Shown: piece after piece, positions 9,247 through 17,261 of the stretch
How positions within the stretch are numbered: position 1 is the stretch's first letter
Layout: every line of letters begins with the position of its first letter
Source: Komagataeibacter diospyri
GTDB lineage: Bacteria; Pseudomonadota; Alphaproteobacteria; Acetobacterales; Acetobacteraceae
NCBI RefSeq assembly: GCF_006538165.1
Contig: NZ_BDLU01000037.1
Coordinates: forward strand, 62,001-126,000
Direction: 5' to 3'
DNA: 64,000 nt
Notes under the pieces: model-generated
Databases searched by the model: none
Told to the model about the DNA's origin: nothing
Seen by the model: the letters and a program-made list of their open reading frames with translations, nothing else
Position numbers and translations under genes: made by a program

Positions 9247-10359
9247 ATGCGCATCTGCGCCAGCAGCAGCCCTGGAGAGGTCCGCATCGCCGTCATGGAC
9301 AATGACGTCATGCAGGATTTTGCCCTGTGGCGGCCTGACATGGCTGATGGCGTGGGCGATATCTATCGCGCCCGTGTCAGCGCCCATGTCCCTGCACTTG
9401 GCGGCACGTTCATCACCCTGCCGGGACTGGAGCAGGCAGGTTTCCTGCCGGATTCTGAAGGACTTGGTCCCCTGACACAGGGGCAGACCGTCCTTGTGAC
9501 CGTCACCCGCAGCGCACAGGGGGGCAAGGGCGTGCGGCTGGGTGCGCGCAACCTGCCGTCCGACCTGCCCGGTGGGGCGGAACCAAAACTGCTGCGTCGT
9601 GGTCCTACGCCGCTGGAACGACTGGCCCGATATTACCCGCTGGCGCCCATCATCATTGATGACGTCGCCATTGGCACCCTGCTGCCTGCTGTCTTTCACC
9701 CACGCCTGACCCGCGTCAACTGCGCGTTCGACAGTGACCTCCGCGCGCAGGCCGATGCGCTGGAAGATCCCGTTGTGCCATTGCCCGGCGGCATGTCGGC
9801 CAGCATTACGCCCACACCCGCGCTGGTAGCGATCGACATGGATGGCGGAGGCACCAGCATGGACCGCCGCCCCAAGCAGACGGCACAGTTTGCCGCCAAC
9901 CGTGATGCACTGCCTGACCTGCTGCGCCAGTTGCGGCTGCGCAACCTGTCCGGCGCGATCATTGTCGATGTCGCGGGGCTTGCCATACGCAAGCGCCGGG
10001 CGCTGTCGGAAACGGTCGAGGCATTACTGAAAAACGACCCGCTGCGTCCGCGCTTCCTGGGCTTTACGGCGCTTGGGCTGGCAGAAATTGTCCGCCCGCG
10101 CATCCATCCGCCGCTGCATGAACTGTTCCAGTCGCGCGAAGGCCGACTGCTCCATGCGCTGCGTGGGCAGATGCAGGCCTATCGTGGCATGCCGCCCGAT
10201 GGCGGCCCTGTCATGCTGGCGTGTGGTTATGGCATCATGGCGCTGTTGCAGGACCATCCGGGCTGGATGGAGGACTTCATGCGCCTGACGGGCCGCGTAC
10301 TTCAGCCTGTCATGGATCAGGGCCTGCCCGCCAATGGCTGGAGATTCGATCATGGCTGA
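9247..10359 (+). CDS. ribonuclease E/G family protein
   Basis: This protein of about 370 residues resembles the catalytic core of RNase E/G in short form. It has an S1-like start ('VGDIYRARVSAHVPALGGTF'), a middle RNase-H-like part and the C-terminal 'LRNLSGAIIVDVAGLAIRKR', which matches the conserved 'GGxIVIDF' region, here with Val-Asp-Val. Family proteins cleave single-stranded AU-rich RNA, for example in rRNA maturation. It is shorter than typical RNase G (near 490) and lacks the Cys zinc-link motif, so activity is uncertain. The start could also be ATG 9229 or GTG 9241, both overlapping the maf stop. It overlaps yacG. Confidence 0.82.
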   Translation: MRICASSSPGEVRIAVMDNDVMQDFALWRPDMADGVGDIYRARVSAHVPALGGTFITLPGLEQAGFLPDSEGLGPLTQGQTVLVTVTRSAQGGKGVRLGARNLPSDLPGGAEPKLLRRGPTPLERLARYYPLAPIIIDDVAIGTLLPAVFHPRLTRVNCAFDSDLRAQADALEDPVVPLPGGMSASITPTPALVAIDMDGGGTSMDRRPKQTAQFAANRDALPDLLRQLRLRNLSGAIIVDVAGLAIRKRRALSETVEALLKNDPLRPRFLGFTALGLAEIVRPRIHPPLHELFQSREGRLLHALRGQMQAYRGMPPDGGPVMLACGYGIMALLQDHPGWMEDFMRLTGRVLQPVMDQGLPANGWRFDHG

Positions 10360-10558
10360 ACAGTCTACCCTTCCCCCCTGCCCCGTCTGCGGTCAACCCG
10401 CACAGCAGCAATACCGGCCGTTCTGTTCGCGCCGATGCGCCGATGTTGACCTGGGTCGCTGGTTTTCCGGCCAGTACCGCGTGCCCTCGACGGAGATTCC
10501 ATCCGGAGAGGATGAAAAATACACAAGACGGGTTGATCCCGATGATGAGGTAGGTTAA
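10352..10558 (+). CDS. yacG: DNA gyrase inhibitor YacG, zinc-ribbon protein
   Basis: This 68-residue protein has the four-cysteine zinc site C-x2-C...C-x3-C seen in 'CPVCGQPAQQQYRPFCSRRC', followed by 'DLGRWFSGQYRVP'. YacG binds the GyrB C-terminal domain and inhibits gyrase in E. coli. Its start overlaps the last 8 bases of the RNase E/G gene, and this pairing is common in alphaproteobacteria. The C-terminus is acidic. Confidence 0.94.
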   Translation: MAEQSTLPPCPVCGQPAQQQYRPFCSRRCADVDLGRWFSGQYRVPSTEIPSGEDEKYTRRVDPDDEVG

Positions 10559-10619
10559 ACGCTTGTCCAACGTCACGGCGGTCCCGACTGCCCTGACATA
10601 GCCGGACAGACGGCCCGGT

Positions 10620-10695
10620 GCCCAAGTAGCTCAGTTGGTAGAGCATGCGACTGAAAATCGCAGTGTCGGTGGTTCGATCCCGCCCTTGGGCACCA
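10620..10695 (+). tRNA. tRNA-Phe (GAA)
   Basis: The 76-base cloverleaf has acceptor arms GCCCAAG and CTTGGGC, discriminator A and an encoded CCA. The anticodon stem TGCGA/TCGCA holds the loop CTGAAAA, giving anticodon GAA. The T arm contains GGTTCGATCCC. It lies 61 bases downstream of yacG. Confidence 0.98.
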
Positions 10696-11016
10696 TTCAA
10701 ATTTCAAAAAATATAATGAAATCTGTAAGTCCATGTCATTCCGCACAGCCTGCGGTTCATGGTCCAGTCGGCTGTCTTATCCCACATATTCCTGACATGC
10801 CTGGGGACGCCCCATAGCACAGGTGGCATCAGGCCGATGCGGCGGTCACCATCATGTCGCGGGTCATATGATCTGCCTGGGTCAGGGCTTCATTACTGTT
10901 TAGCCCGTCTGGCGCTGAAAAATGGGAGACGACCGCAGAAGGAATCGGAGTAGCTACCCCTGTGGCCAGTAAGAGACTGTCTGAAACAGACTGCAAATCA
11001 TCAAGAAGTTTTAGGT

Positions 11017-11093
11017 GAAGCTTTTTTCAAAGGGCTACAGGGAATACCGCTTTTTTGAAAAAAGCGGCATCCAGAAACTTTTACTGCCCTTCT
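11017..11093 (-). repeat. dispersed hairpin repeat, copy A
   Basis: This is the only clear structure in the 420-base gap between tRNA-Phe and dihydroorotase. Read on the minus strand it gives TAAAAGTTTCTGGATGCCGC, a perfect 10-bp hairpin with one loop base (11047-11067, CCGCTTTTTT/AAAAAAGCGG) and then a second element that starts CTTTGAAAAAAGCTTC. The same pieces recur at 29.6, 35.6, 49.5, 51.0 and 59.5 kb. It is downstream of the dihydroorotase stop at 11116, so it may also end that transcript. I see no gene in the rest of the gap. Confidence 0.8.
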
Positions 11094-11115
11094 GTCTGCC
11101 TGTCTGCGACAACGC

Positions 11116-12456
11116 TCAAACGGATTGCGGGCGGTCCGTAGCGTCAAACAGCAGGGGTTTACCCTGGGCCGTCGGGGCAAGCTGGCCTTCCCACATGACA
11201 ACATTGCCACGAATGATCGTGCCGATGGGGCGCCCCGTCAGTTCGCGACCAACAAAAGGTGACCAGCCACATTTGGAAGCCAGCCATTCCTGCTGAACCG
11301 TCCAGCGCGCGGCAAGATCGACCACCGAGAAGTCGGCATCATACCCCACGGCAATGCGCCCCTTGCGCACCAGCCCGAACAGGCGCTGCGGACCGGCCGA
11401 TGTCATGTCCACCACCCGACGCAGCGACAGGCGGCCATGCGCCACATGGTCCAGCATCAGCGGCAGCAGGGTCTGCACGCCGGGCATGCCCGAAGGCGTT
11501 TCAGGATAACTGCGCTGCTTGGCTTCCAACGTATGGGGCGCATGATCGGACCCGATGATGTCAGGCACCCCCTGCCCCATCCAGTACCACAGGCCATCAC
11601 GCCATTTGCGGCCACGGATGGGCGGGTTCATCTGCGCCAGCGTGCCCAGTTCGGCATAGGCCTCTTCACCCGCCAGCGTCAGATGCTGGGGGGTTACCTC
11701 ACAACTGGCGATATCCTTGTGCCCCGACAGGAATTCCAGTTCCGCGGGTGTCGTGACATGCAGCACATGGATCCGCCGGCCCGTGCGCCGCGCCAGACGC
11801 ACGATACGCTGTGTCGCGCGCAGGGCCGTTTCCTCATCACGCCAGACAGGATGGCTGGATGGATCACCTGCCTTGCGTTCAGACAGGCGTTCATGCAGCC
11901 GGGCCTCGTCTTCGGCATGGATGGCGACACGGCGGCGGCCCGAACGCAGCACGCGCTCCAGCACCGCGTCATCGGATACCAGCAGGCTGCCGGTGGAAGA
12001 CCCCATGAAAATCTTGATCCCCGCCGTACCGGGCAGCATTTCCAGTTCACCACACCGATCGGCATTGTCGGTCGTGGCCCCCACATAAAACGCATGGTCA
12101 CACCACATGCGCCCACGCGCGCGTTCCAGCTTGTCGACAACGGCTTCGGGCCGGTCGGTGGCGGGCTTGGTATTGGGCATTTCGAATACGGCGGTAATCC
12201 CTCCCATCACGGCGGCCATGCTGCCGGTCGCCAGATCTTCCGCCGCAGTCAGGCCCGGTTCACGGAAATGGACCTGCGTGTCAATGACGCCGGGCAGGAT
12301 GGTCAGGCCGGTACAGTCAATGACGCGACCGGCATCCCCCTGCCCCCCGATCCGGGCAATCCGCCCGTCGCGCACGTATACATCGGTCACGACCGTTGCA
12401 TCAGGCAGGACAACGCTGCCATTTTTCAGACAAAGATCAAAAACGGGTAAGGTCAT
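11116..12456 (-). CDS. pyrC: dihydroorotase, type I
   Basis: This 446-residue amidohydrolase-fold enzyme converts carbamoyl-aspartate to dihydroorotate in pyrimidine synthesis. The metal motif 'PGVIDTQVHFREPG' (H-x-H), the 'GIKIFMGSSTGSLL' region with the bridging Lys, 'HILVLHVTTP'-type His ligands ('RIHVLHVTTPAELEF') and 'IIGSDHAPHTLEAK' are all visible. The chosen ATG at 12456 gives the normal N-terminus; the ORF upstream of it is not conserved in character. It appears monocistronic, convergent with tRNA-Phe and followed by repeat copy A. Confidence 0.92.
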   Translation of the reverse strand: MTLPVFDLCLKNGSVVLPDATVVTDVYVRDGRIARIGGQGDAGRVIDCTGLTILPGVIDTQVHFREPGLTAAEDLATGSMAAVMGGITAVFEMPNTKPATDRPEAVVDKLERARGRMWCDHAFYVGATTDNADRCGELEMLPGTAGIKIFMGSSTGSLLVSDDAVLERVLRSGRRRVAIHAEDEARLHERLSERKAGDPSSHPVWRDEETALRATQRIVRLARRTGRRIHVLHVTTPAELEFLSGHKDIASCEVTPQHLTLAGEEAYAELGTLAQMNPPIRGRKWRDGLWYWMGQGVPDIIGSDHAPHTLEAKQRSYPETPSGMPGVQTLLPLMLDHVAHGRLSLRRVVDMTSAGPQRLFGLVRKGRIAVGYDADFSVVDLAARWTVQQEWLASKCGWSPFVGRELTGRPIGTIIRGNVVMWEGQLAPTAQGKPLLFDATDRPQSV

Positions 12457-12610
12457 GGGACTATCCTGTGGCCATTGCCCGCAGGTCGGCAGCGCGGGCG
12501 GAAAATATCGCGCCGGGCCACGCCTGTGCCCGCCACGTCCTGACCCGATGTATGGCACGCGCCCGGTAGCATGCAAACCATCCTCACCCGTAATGACCCC
12601 CATAATGAAA

Positions 12611-12636
12611 CACCCCGGCCCTTTCGGACCGGGGTG
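12611..12636 (-). terminator. intrinsic terminator after the c-di-GMP genes
   Basis: The stem CACCCCGG/CCGGGGTG with a 10-base centre lies 30-56 bases past the stop of the 12667-14886 gene and is followed on the minus strand by TTTCATT. It probably ends the c-di-GMP transcript before dihydroorotase. Confidence 0.7.
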
Positions 12637-12666
12637 CTGCCATTACATTGACATGCTGGGAGGATG

Positions 12667-14886
12667 TCAGTCCGCAGACGCGATCTTACGTTCTTCCTGC
12701 GCTTTTTGCAGAACGGTCTGCAAGCTGCCTTCCTTGATCCATTCCTCCAGCTTCTGCGGCGTCATGGGACGGGCGAACAGGTATCCCTGAACCACGTCAC
12801 AGCCAAGCTGACACAGCAGGTCAAGCTGACGCACGGTCTCGACACCTTCAGTCACCACCGTCATGCCAAGGCGCCCGCCAATCCCGATCACCGCCGTGGT
12901 CACGGCCTGTGCGTTGGCGTCGTGCTCCAGGTTCATGATAAAGCTGCGGTCGATCTTGATTTCCGTCAGCGGCAGGCGCGTCAGCCTCGAGAGCGACGAA
13001 TATCCCGTCCCGAAATCATCCATCGACAGGGCGACGCCAAGGTTACGAATGGCCTGCAGGACCATGTTCGTATCCTCGTTTTCCGTCATCATGACGCTTT
13101 CGGTAATCTCGACCGTCAGGCGGTGCGGCTCCAGATTGCTGTCACTGAGCAGGCGGGCAATGAAACCGGGCAGATTACGGTTACGGAAATGCCCCGCCGA
13201 CAGGTTAACCGCTACCGTCGGCACATAAATGCCATGGGCGTCCCATTCCAGGATCTGCTGCACCGCGCGTTCCAGCGACCATGTGCCAATGGCTTCGATC
13301 TGCCCGGTTTCCTCGGCCACGGCAATGAAGCGCGAGGGATAGATGTTGCCCAGTGTCGGGTGGTTCCACCGCGACAGGGCCTCCACACCATACAGCGTAT
13401 TGTTCCGCACATCGATCTGGGGCTGGTAATGCAGGTTGAGCAGGCCCTGCGCCAGCGATTCACGCAGCGCCGACCCCAGCAGCAGCCGGTCCTGTGCCGC
13501 CTTGTTGTCTTCCGAACGCGCAAGGTGGGTCATGCCCAGTCCCGAACGCTTGGCCTGACGCATCGCCTGTTCGGCATAGCTGAGCAGGGATTCGCCGTCC
13601 GGCCCGTTTTCGGGGAACAGGCTGATGCCGATACCCAGGGTCGGCACGATCATGTTGCCACCGATTTCAATCGGCTGCTTTACGCATTCATGCAGCCTGT
13701 CGGCAAATTTCAGTGCGTCTGCCTGGTTCGTATTCGGCACGATAATCAGGAATTCATTCGAACCGGAACGGCTGAGAATATAATTGCTGCGTGAAATACC
13801 CTTCAGCCGTTCGGAAACGGACTTCAGGAACCCATCGCCATTGATATGGCCCAGCGCATCATTGATATCGCGGAAACGGTCGATATCGATCATGTACAGC
13901 GCGAAATGATTGTCACCCGGCTGACCGATCAGGGAGCGGATCACCTTATGCACCGCCGTACGGTTCAGGAAACCGGTCAGCGGGTCATAGTTCGACAGCT
14001 GCGAGATATGCTGGCGCGCCTCGTGCTGCTCGATCAGCACGCCACAGAACGGTACGCAGCTGCTGACGATCTGGGCCGGCCATTCGCCCCGGTTGCGTTC
14101 GGAACGCGAATACAGCGCGAAAATGCCCGTGATGCGCCCGTTGCGGGTACGGATGGCCGATGCCCAGCAATGGTGCAGCCCAAGCGAGATGCCCACGGAA
14201 CGGTAGCTGTCCCACACAATGGTGGTGGCCTCACCCAGATCATTGGCCAGGGCTGCGATATCCGCATCCGTCAGGCGCATTTCTTCCAGGGCCGCGGCAA
14301 AGCGGCGCGGCATGCCGGGACCGGACAGGATGCGCAGGCGGTTCTGTTCATCAAGCAGGATCAGCACGGCGACGGTATTGGGAACCAGCACCTCCACCTC
14401 GCGGCAGACCATGTCGGCCACGTCCTGAATCTGGATCTCGCTGGAAAGGGAGCGGAAAACAGTATTCTGCAGTTCCATCACCCGGCTGCGATGGCCCGCG
14501 CCGGTAATGCCACGCACCATCATCAGGCGATAGGTGCGTCCACCCTTCCCCAGCCGTGCCGCCGTCAGGCTGACCTCGGCGGAGATGTAATCCCCGCTGC
14601 GGTTTTCAAACGTGACCTCACCCGCGACCGGCTCCAGTGCCGGTGCCTCCACGGCGATCGGCAGGCTGCTGTTCCCGACCGATGCGGCCAGAAGTTCACC
14701 CACCGGCCTGCCCGCCAGCGCGCCGGTGTCGTAACCCCACAGCGTTTCAGCCGCAGGGTTGGCATACAGGATCATGTTATGATCATCGATTATGACCATC
14801 CCGTCGCGGGCCTGATTCAGCAGTTCAAAGCTGATGTCAGGAATGGTCTCGGTAGCTGGAAGCGGCTTGGGGTTCTCGGTTTTCAT
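12667..14886 (-). CDS. PAS-GAF-GGDEF-EAL protein, probable c-di-GMP phosphodiesterase
   Basis: This 739-residue protein has four parts: PAS (about 15-125), GAF (about 145-290), GGDEF (about 300-460, from 'YDPLTGFLNR') and EAL (about 480-725). The GGDEF site reads GSNEF, so cyclase activity is doubtful, and the I-site RxxD is absent (RSNY). The EAL domain keeps EALSRW, NLSAGHF, ITESVM, DDFGTGYSS, KIDRSF, TEGVET and QGYLFARP, so it should hydrolyse c-di-GMP. The layout matches PdeA/Dgc proteins that tune cellulose synthase in Komagataeibacter. It is downstream of a close paralogue with an intact GGDEF. The PAS may bind haem or flavin, as in known relatives, but this is not visible here. Confidence 0.9.
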   Translation of the reverse strand: MKTENPKPLPATETIPDISFELLNQARDGMVIIDDHNMILYANPAAETLWGYDTGALAGRPVGELLAASVGNSSLPIAVEAPALEPVAGEVTFENRSGDYISAEVSLTAARLGKGGRTYRLMMVRGITGAGHRSRVMELQNTVFRSLSSEIQIQDVADMVCREVEVLVPNTVAVLILLDEQNRLRILSGPGMPRRFAAALEEMRLTDADIAALANDLGEATTIVWDSYRSVGISLGLHHCWASAIRTRNGRITGIFALYSRSERNRGEWPAQIVSSCVPFCGVLIEQHEARQHISQLSNYDPLTGFLNRTAVHKVIRSLIGQPGDNHFALYMIDIDRFRDINDALGHINGDGFLKSVSERLKGISRSNYILSRSGSNEFLIIVPNTNQADALKFADRLHECVKQPIEIGGNMIVPTLGIGISLFPENGPDGESLLSYAEQAMRQAKRSGLGMTHLARSEDNKAAQDRLLLGSALRESLAQGLLNLHYQPQIDVRNNTLYGVEALSRWNHPTLGNIYPSRFIAVAEETGQIEAIGTWSLERAVQQILEWDAHGIYVPTVAVNLSAGHFRNRNLPGFIARLLSDSNLEPHRLTVEITESVMMTENEDTNMVLQAIRNLGVALSMDDFGTGYSSLSRLTRLPLTEIKIDRSFIMNLEHDANAQAVTTAVIGIGGRLGMTVVTEGVETVRQLDLLCQLGCDVVQGYLFARPMTPQKLEEWIKEGSLQTVLQKAQEERKIASAD

Positions 14887-14906
14887 GGTAATCCAAAATT
14901 ATAAAT

Positions 14907-14956
14907 GCCTGTTTCCAGGCAGGCACCAGGACGGGCGGGCGGTCATGGACCGCCCG
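14907..14956 (-). promoter_or_regulatory. two hairpins between the tandem c-di-GMP genes
   Basis: Five bases after the stop of the upstream gene (14962) is a perfect 9-bp stem with a 3-base loop (14936-14956, CGGGCGGTC arms). A second smaller hairpin (14907-14920, GCCTG/CAGGC) is followed on the minus strand by ATTTATAATTTT. They may attenuate or process the dicistronic mRNA. Confidence 0.5.
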
Positions 14957-14961
14957 GGGAC

Positions 14962-17220
14962 CTATTTTGTCTGCTCGCCTTCATGCGGGACATCGCGCGC
15001 CATGTCGGACACGCGCTTCATGTCCGGCCCTTTCGCCCATTTCAGCAGGGCATCGGGCGCCATGGGACGGGCAAACAGGTAACCCTGCACCACATCACAG
15101 TTCAGCCCCCGCAGCAGCTTGAGCTGCGCCTCCGTCTCGACCCCTTCGGTCACGACGGTCATGTTCAGGCGGTTGCCAATCCCGATCACCGCCGTGGTCA
15201 CGGCCTGCGCATTGGGATCGTGTTCAAGGTTCATGATGAAACTGCGGTCGATCTTGATTTCCGTCAGCGGCAGGCGCGTCAGCCGTGACAGGGATGAATA
15301 ACCCGTCCCGAAATCATCCATCGACAACCCGACGCCAAGGTTACGGATGGCGGCCAGCCCCTCCATCGTGTCCTCGTTTTCGTCCATCATGACGCTTTCG
15401 GTAATCTCGACACACAGGCGTTCAGGCTGCAGCTTGCGCTCCTTGAGGATACGCTCGATCAGCGCAGGCAGGCCACGGTTGCGGAAGTGTGCTGCCGACA
15501 GGTTGACCGAAACCGTAGGGACATGCAGCCCCTGGCGTTCCCAGTCAATGATCTGGCGCGTCGCTTCTTCCAGCGACCACGTGCCGATCGTCTCGATCTG
15601 CCCGGTATCTTCCGCCACCGCGATGAAACGTGAAGGGTAGATGTTGCCCAGCGTCGGATGCTGCCACCGCGACAGGGCCTCCACGCCATACAGCCTGCCC
15701 GTCTTGATATCGACCTGCGGCTGGTAATTCAGGTTGAGCATGCCCTTGGCCAGCGACTCACGCAGCGCGGACCCCAGCAGCAGCCGGTCCTGTGCCGCGC
15801 GGTTATCCGCCGTGCTGGACACACAGTAGCCACCACGCGCCTCCTTCTTGCACCGGCGCATGGCGATTTCGGCATGGCCCAGCAGGGATTCGCCATCCGG
15901 CCCGTTTTCAGGGAACACGCTGATGCCGATGCCAAGCGAGACGACAAGCAGGTTGCCCGCAATCTCGATGGGTTCCTGCATGGCCTTGATCAGGCTTTCG
16001 GCAAAGGCGGATGCCTTTGCTTCATCACTGTCGGGCATGACGATGACGAATTCATCACCGCCCGAACGGCTGAGGATATAGTTGCTGCGTGACATGCCCT
16101 TCAGCCGTTCGGCAATCGCCTTGAGGAAGGCATCGCCATTCTGGTGGCCAAGGGTGTCGTTGATATCGCGGAAACGGTCCACGTCGATCATGAAGACCGC
16201 GAACTGATTGTCACCCGGCCGGTCGATCATCGACTTGATGACCTTGTGGATGGCGGTCCGGTTCAGGAAACCCGTCAGGGAATCATGGTTGGCCAGCTGC
16301 GAGATATGCTGCTGGGCCTCATAATTCTCGATCACGACGCTACAGAACGGCACGCAACCGGTGACGATCTTCTGCGGCCAGTCGCTCAGCTTGTACTGGT
16401 TGCGCGAATACAGCGCGAAAATGCCCGAAATCCGCCCGTTGCGCGACTTGATGGCCGAAGCCCAGCAATTATGCAGCCCCAGCGAGATCCCGAGCGAGCG
16501 GTAGCTGTCCCACACGATGCTGTTCGCTTCGGACAGGTCATTGCCCAGTGCGGCAAGATCCCCTTCGGTCAGGGACATGTTTTCAAGGGCTGCGGCATAA
16601 CGCCGCGGCAGGCCGGGACCGGACAGGATGCTCAGGCGGTTGTTTTCATCCAGCAGGATGATGGCGGACACCGTGTTGGGAACAAAGCTTTCCACTTCAC
16701 GGCAGACGAGGTCGGCTACGTCCTCCACCTGCATGTCATTGGAAATGGCCTGGAATACCGTATTCTGCAGGTCCAGCAGCTTGCGGCGGTGGCTTTCCTC
16801 GGTCACGCCCTTCATGAAGGCCATGTAGTAGCGCTTCTTTTCCGGCCCCAGCAGCGCGGTCGAGATCGACATCTCGCCCGAAATGTAGTCCCCGGCCTTG
16901 TTCTCGAACGTGACTTCGCGTGAGGTGCCGACAATACGGTTCACGCCCGTCTTGCGGTTCTTGTAGATATAGCTGTCATGATCGGCGCGATAGACCGAGG
17001 GAACGAGGCAGCTGACATTGCGGCCAATCACCTCTTCCTCGGTGAAACCCCACAGTTTTTCCGCTGCCGGGTTGAAAAACACGACCTCGTTGCGCTCATT
17101 GATGATCACGACGCCATCCGTTGCCTGCTCCAGCAGCTGGAGGCTGACATCCGCTGTCATGTCCAGCTTGGTGGCAGGCTTGTGGTCGTCAGTCATGGCA
17201 GGCGCTTCGTGGGGGTTCAT
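14962..17220 (-). CDS. PAS-GAF-GGDEF-EAL protein, probable diguanylate cyclase or bifunctional
   Basis: This protein of about 752 residues has the same layout as its downstream neighbour and is similar to it over the whole length. The GGDEF site is intact ('SRSGGDEFVIVM') and has no RxxD inhibitory site. The EAL domain also keeps all motif residues (EALSRW, NLSAAHF, ITESVM, DDFGTGYSS, TEGVET). In characterised Komagataeibacter pairs one protein makes and the other degrades c-di-GMP; the GGDEF difference suggests this one is the cyclase member. The start at 17220 follows GAGAAAG; ATGs at 17241, 17196 and 17292 are alternatives. It is the upstream gene of the pair. Confidence 0.88.
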   Translation of the reverse strand: MNPHEAPAMTDDHKPATKLDMTADVSLQLLEQATDGVVIINERNEVVFFNPAAEKLWGFTEEEVIGRNVSCLVPSVYRADHDSYIYKNRKTGVNRIVGTSREVTFENKAGDYISGEMSISTALLGPEKKRYYMAFMKGVTEESHRRKLLDLQNTVFQAISNDMQVEDVADLVCREVESFVPNTVSAIILLDENNRLSILSGPGLPRRYAAALENMSLTEGDLAALGNDLSEANSIVWDSYRSLGISLGLHNCWASAIKSRNGRISGIFALYSRNQYKLSDWPQKIVTGCVPFCSVVIENYEAQQHISQLANHDSLTGFLNRTAIHKVIKSMIDRPGDNQFAVFMIDVDRFRDINDTLGHQNGDAFLKAIAERLKGMSRSNYILSRSGGDEFVIVMPDSDEAKASAFAESLIKAMQEPIEIAGNLLVVSLGIGISVFPENGPDGESLLGHAEIAMRRCKKEARGGYCVSSTADNRAAQDRLLLGSALRESLAKGMLNLNYQPQVDIKTGRLYGVEALSRWQHPTLGNIYPSRFIAVAEDTGQIETIGTWSLEEATRQIIDWERQGLHVPTVSVNLSAAHFRNRGLPALIERILKERKLQPERLCVEITESVMMDENEDTMEGLAAIRNLGVGLSMDDFGTGYSSLSRLTRLPLTEIKIDRSFIMNLEHDPNAQAVTTAVIGIGNRLNMTVVTEGVETEAQLKLLRGLNCDVVQGYLFARPMAPDALLKWAKGPDMKRVSDMARDVPHEGEQTK

Positions 17221-17261
17221 TACTTTCTCACACAGTTTCATAGGAATATTCCAGCCGGCAA

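Noticed and set aside
10365-10700. Minus-strand ORF running across yacG and tRNA-Phe
   Set aside because: It covers a perfect tRNA gene and the YacG zinc ribbon on the other strand.
13846-14904. Long plus-strand ORFs opposite the GGDEF-EAL genes
   Set aside because: Antisense shadows of the PAS-GAF-GGDEF-EAL genes, with no motif and no ribosome-binding site.
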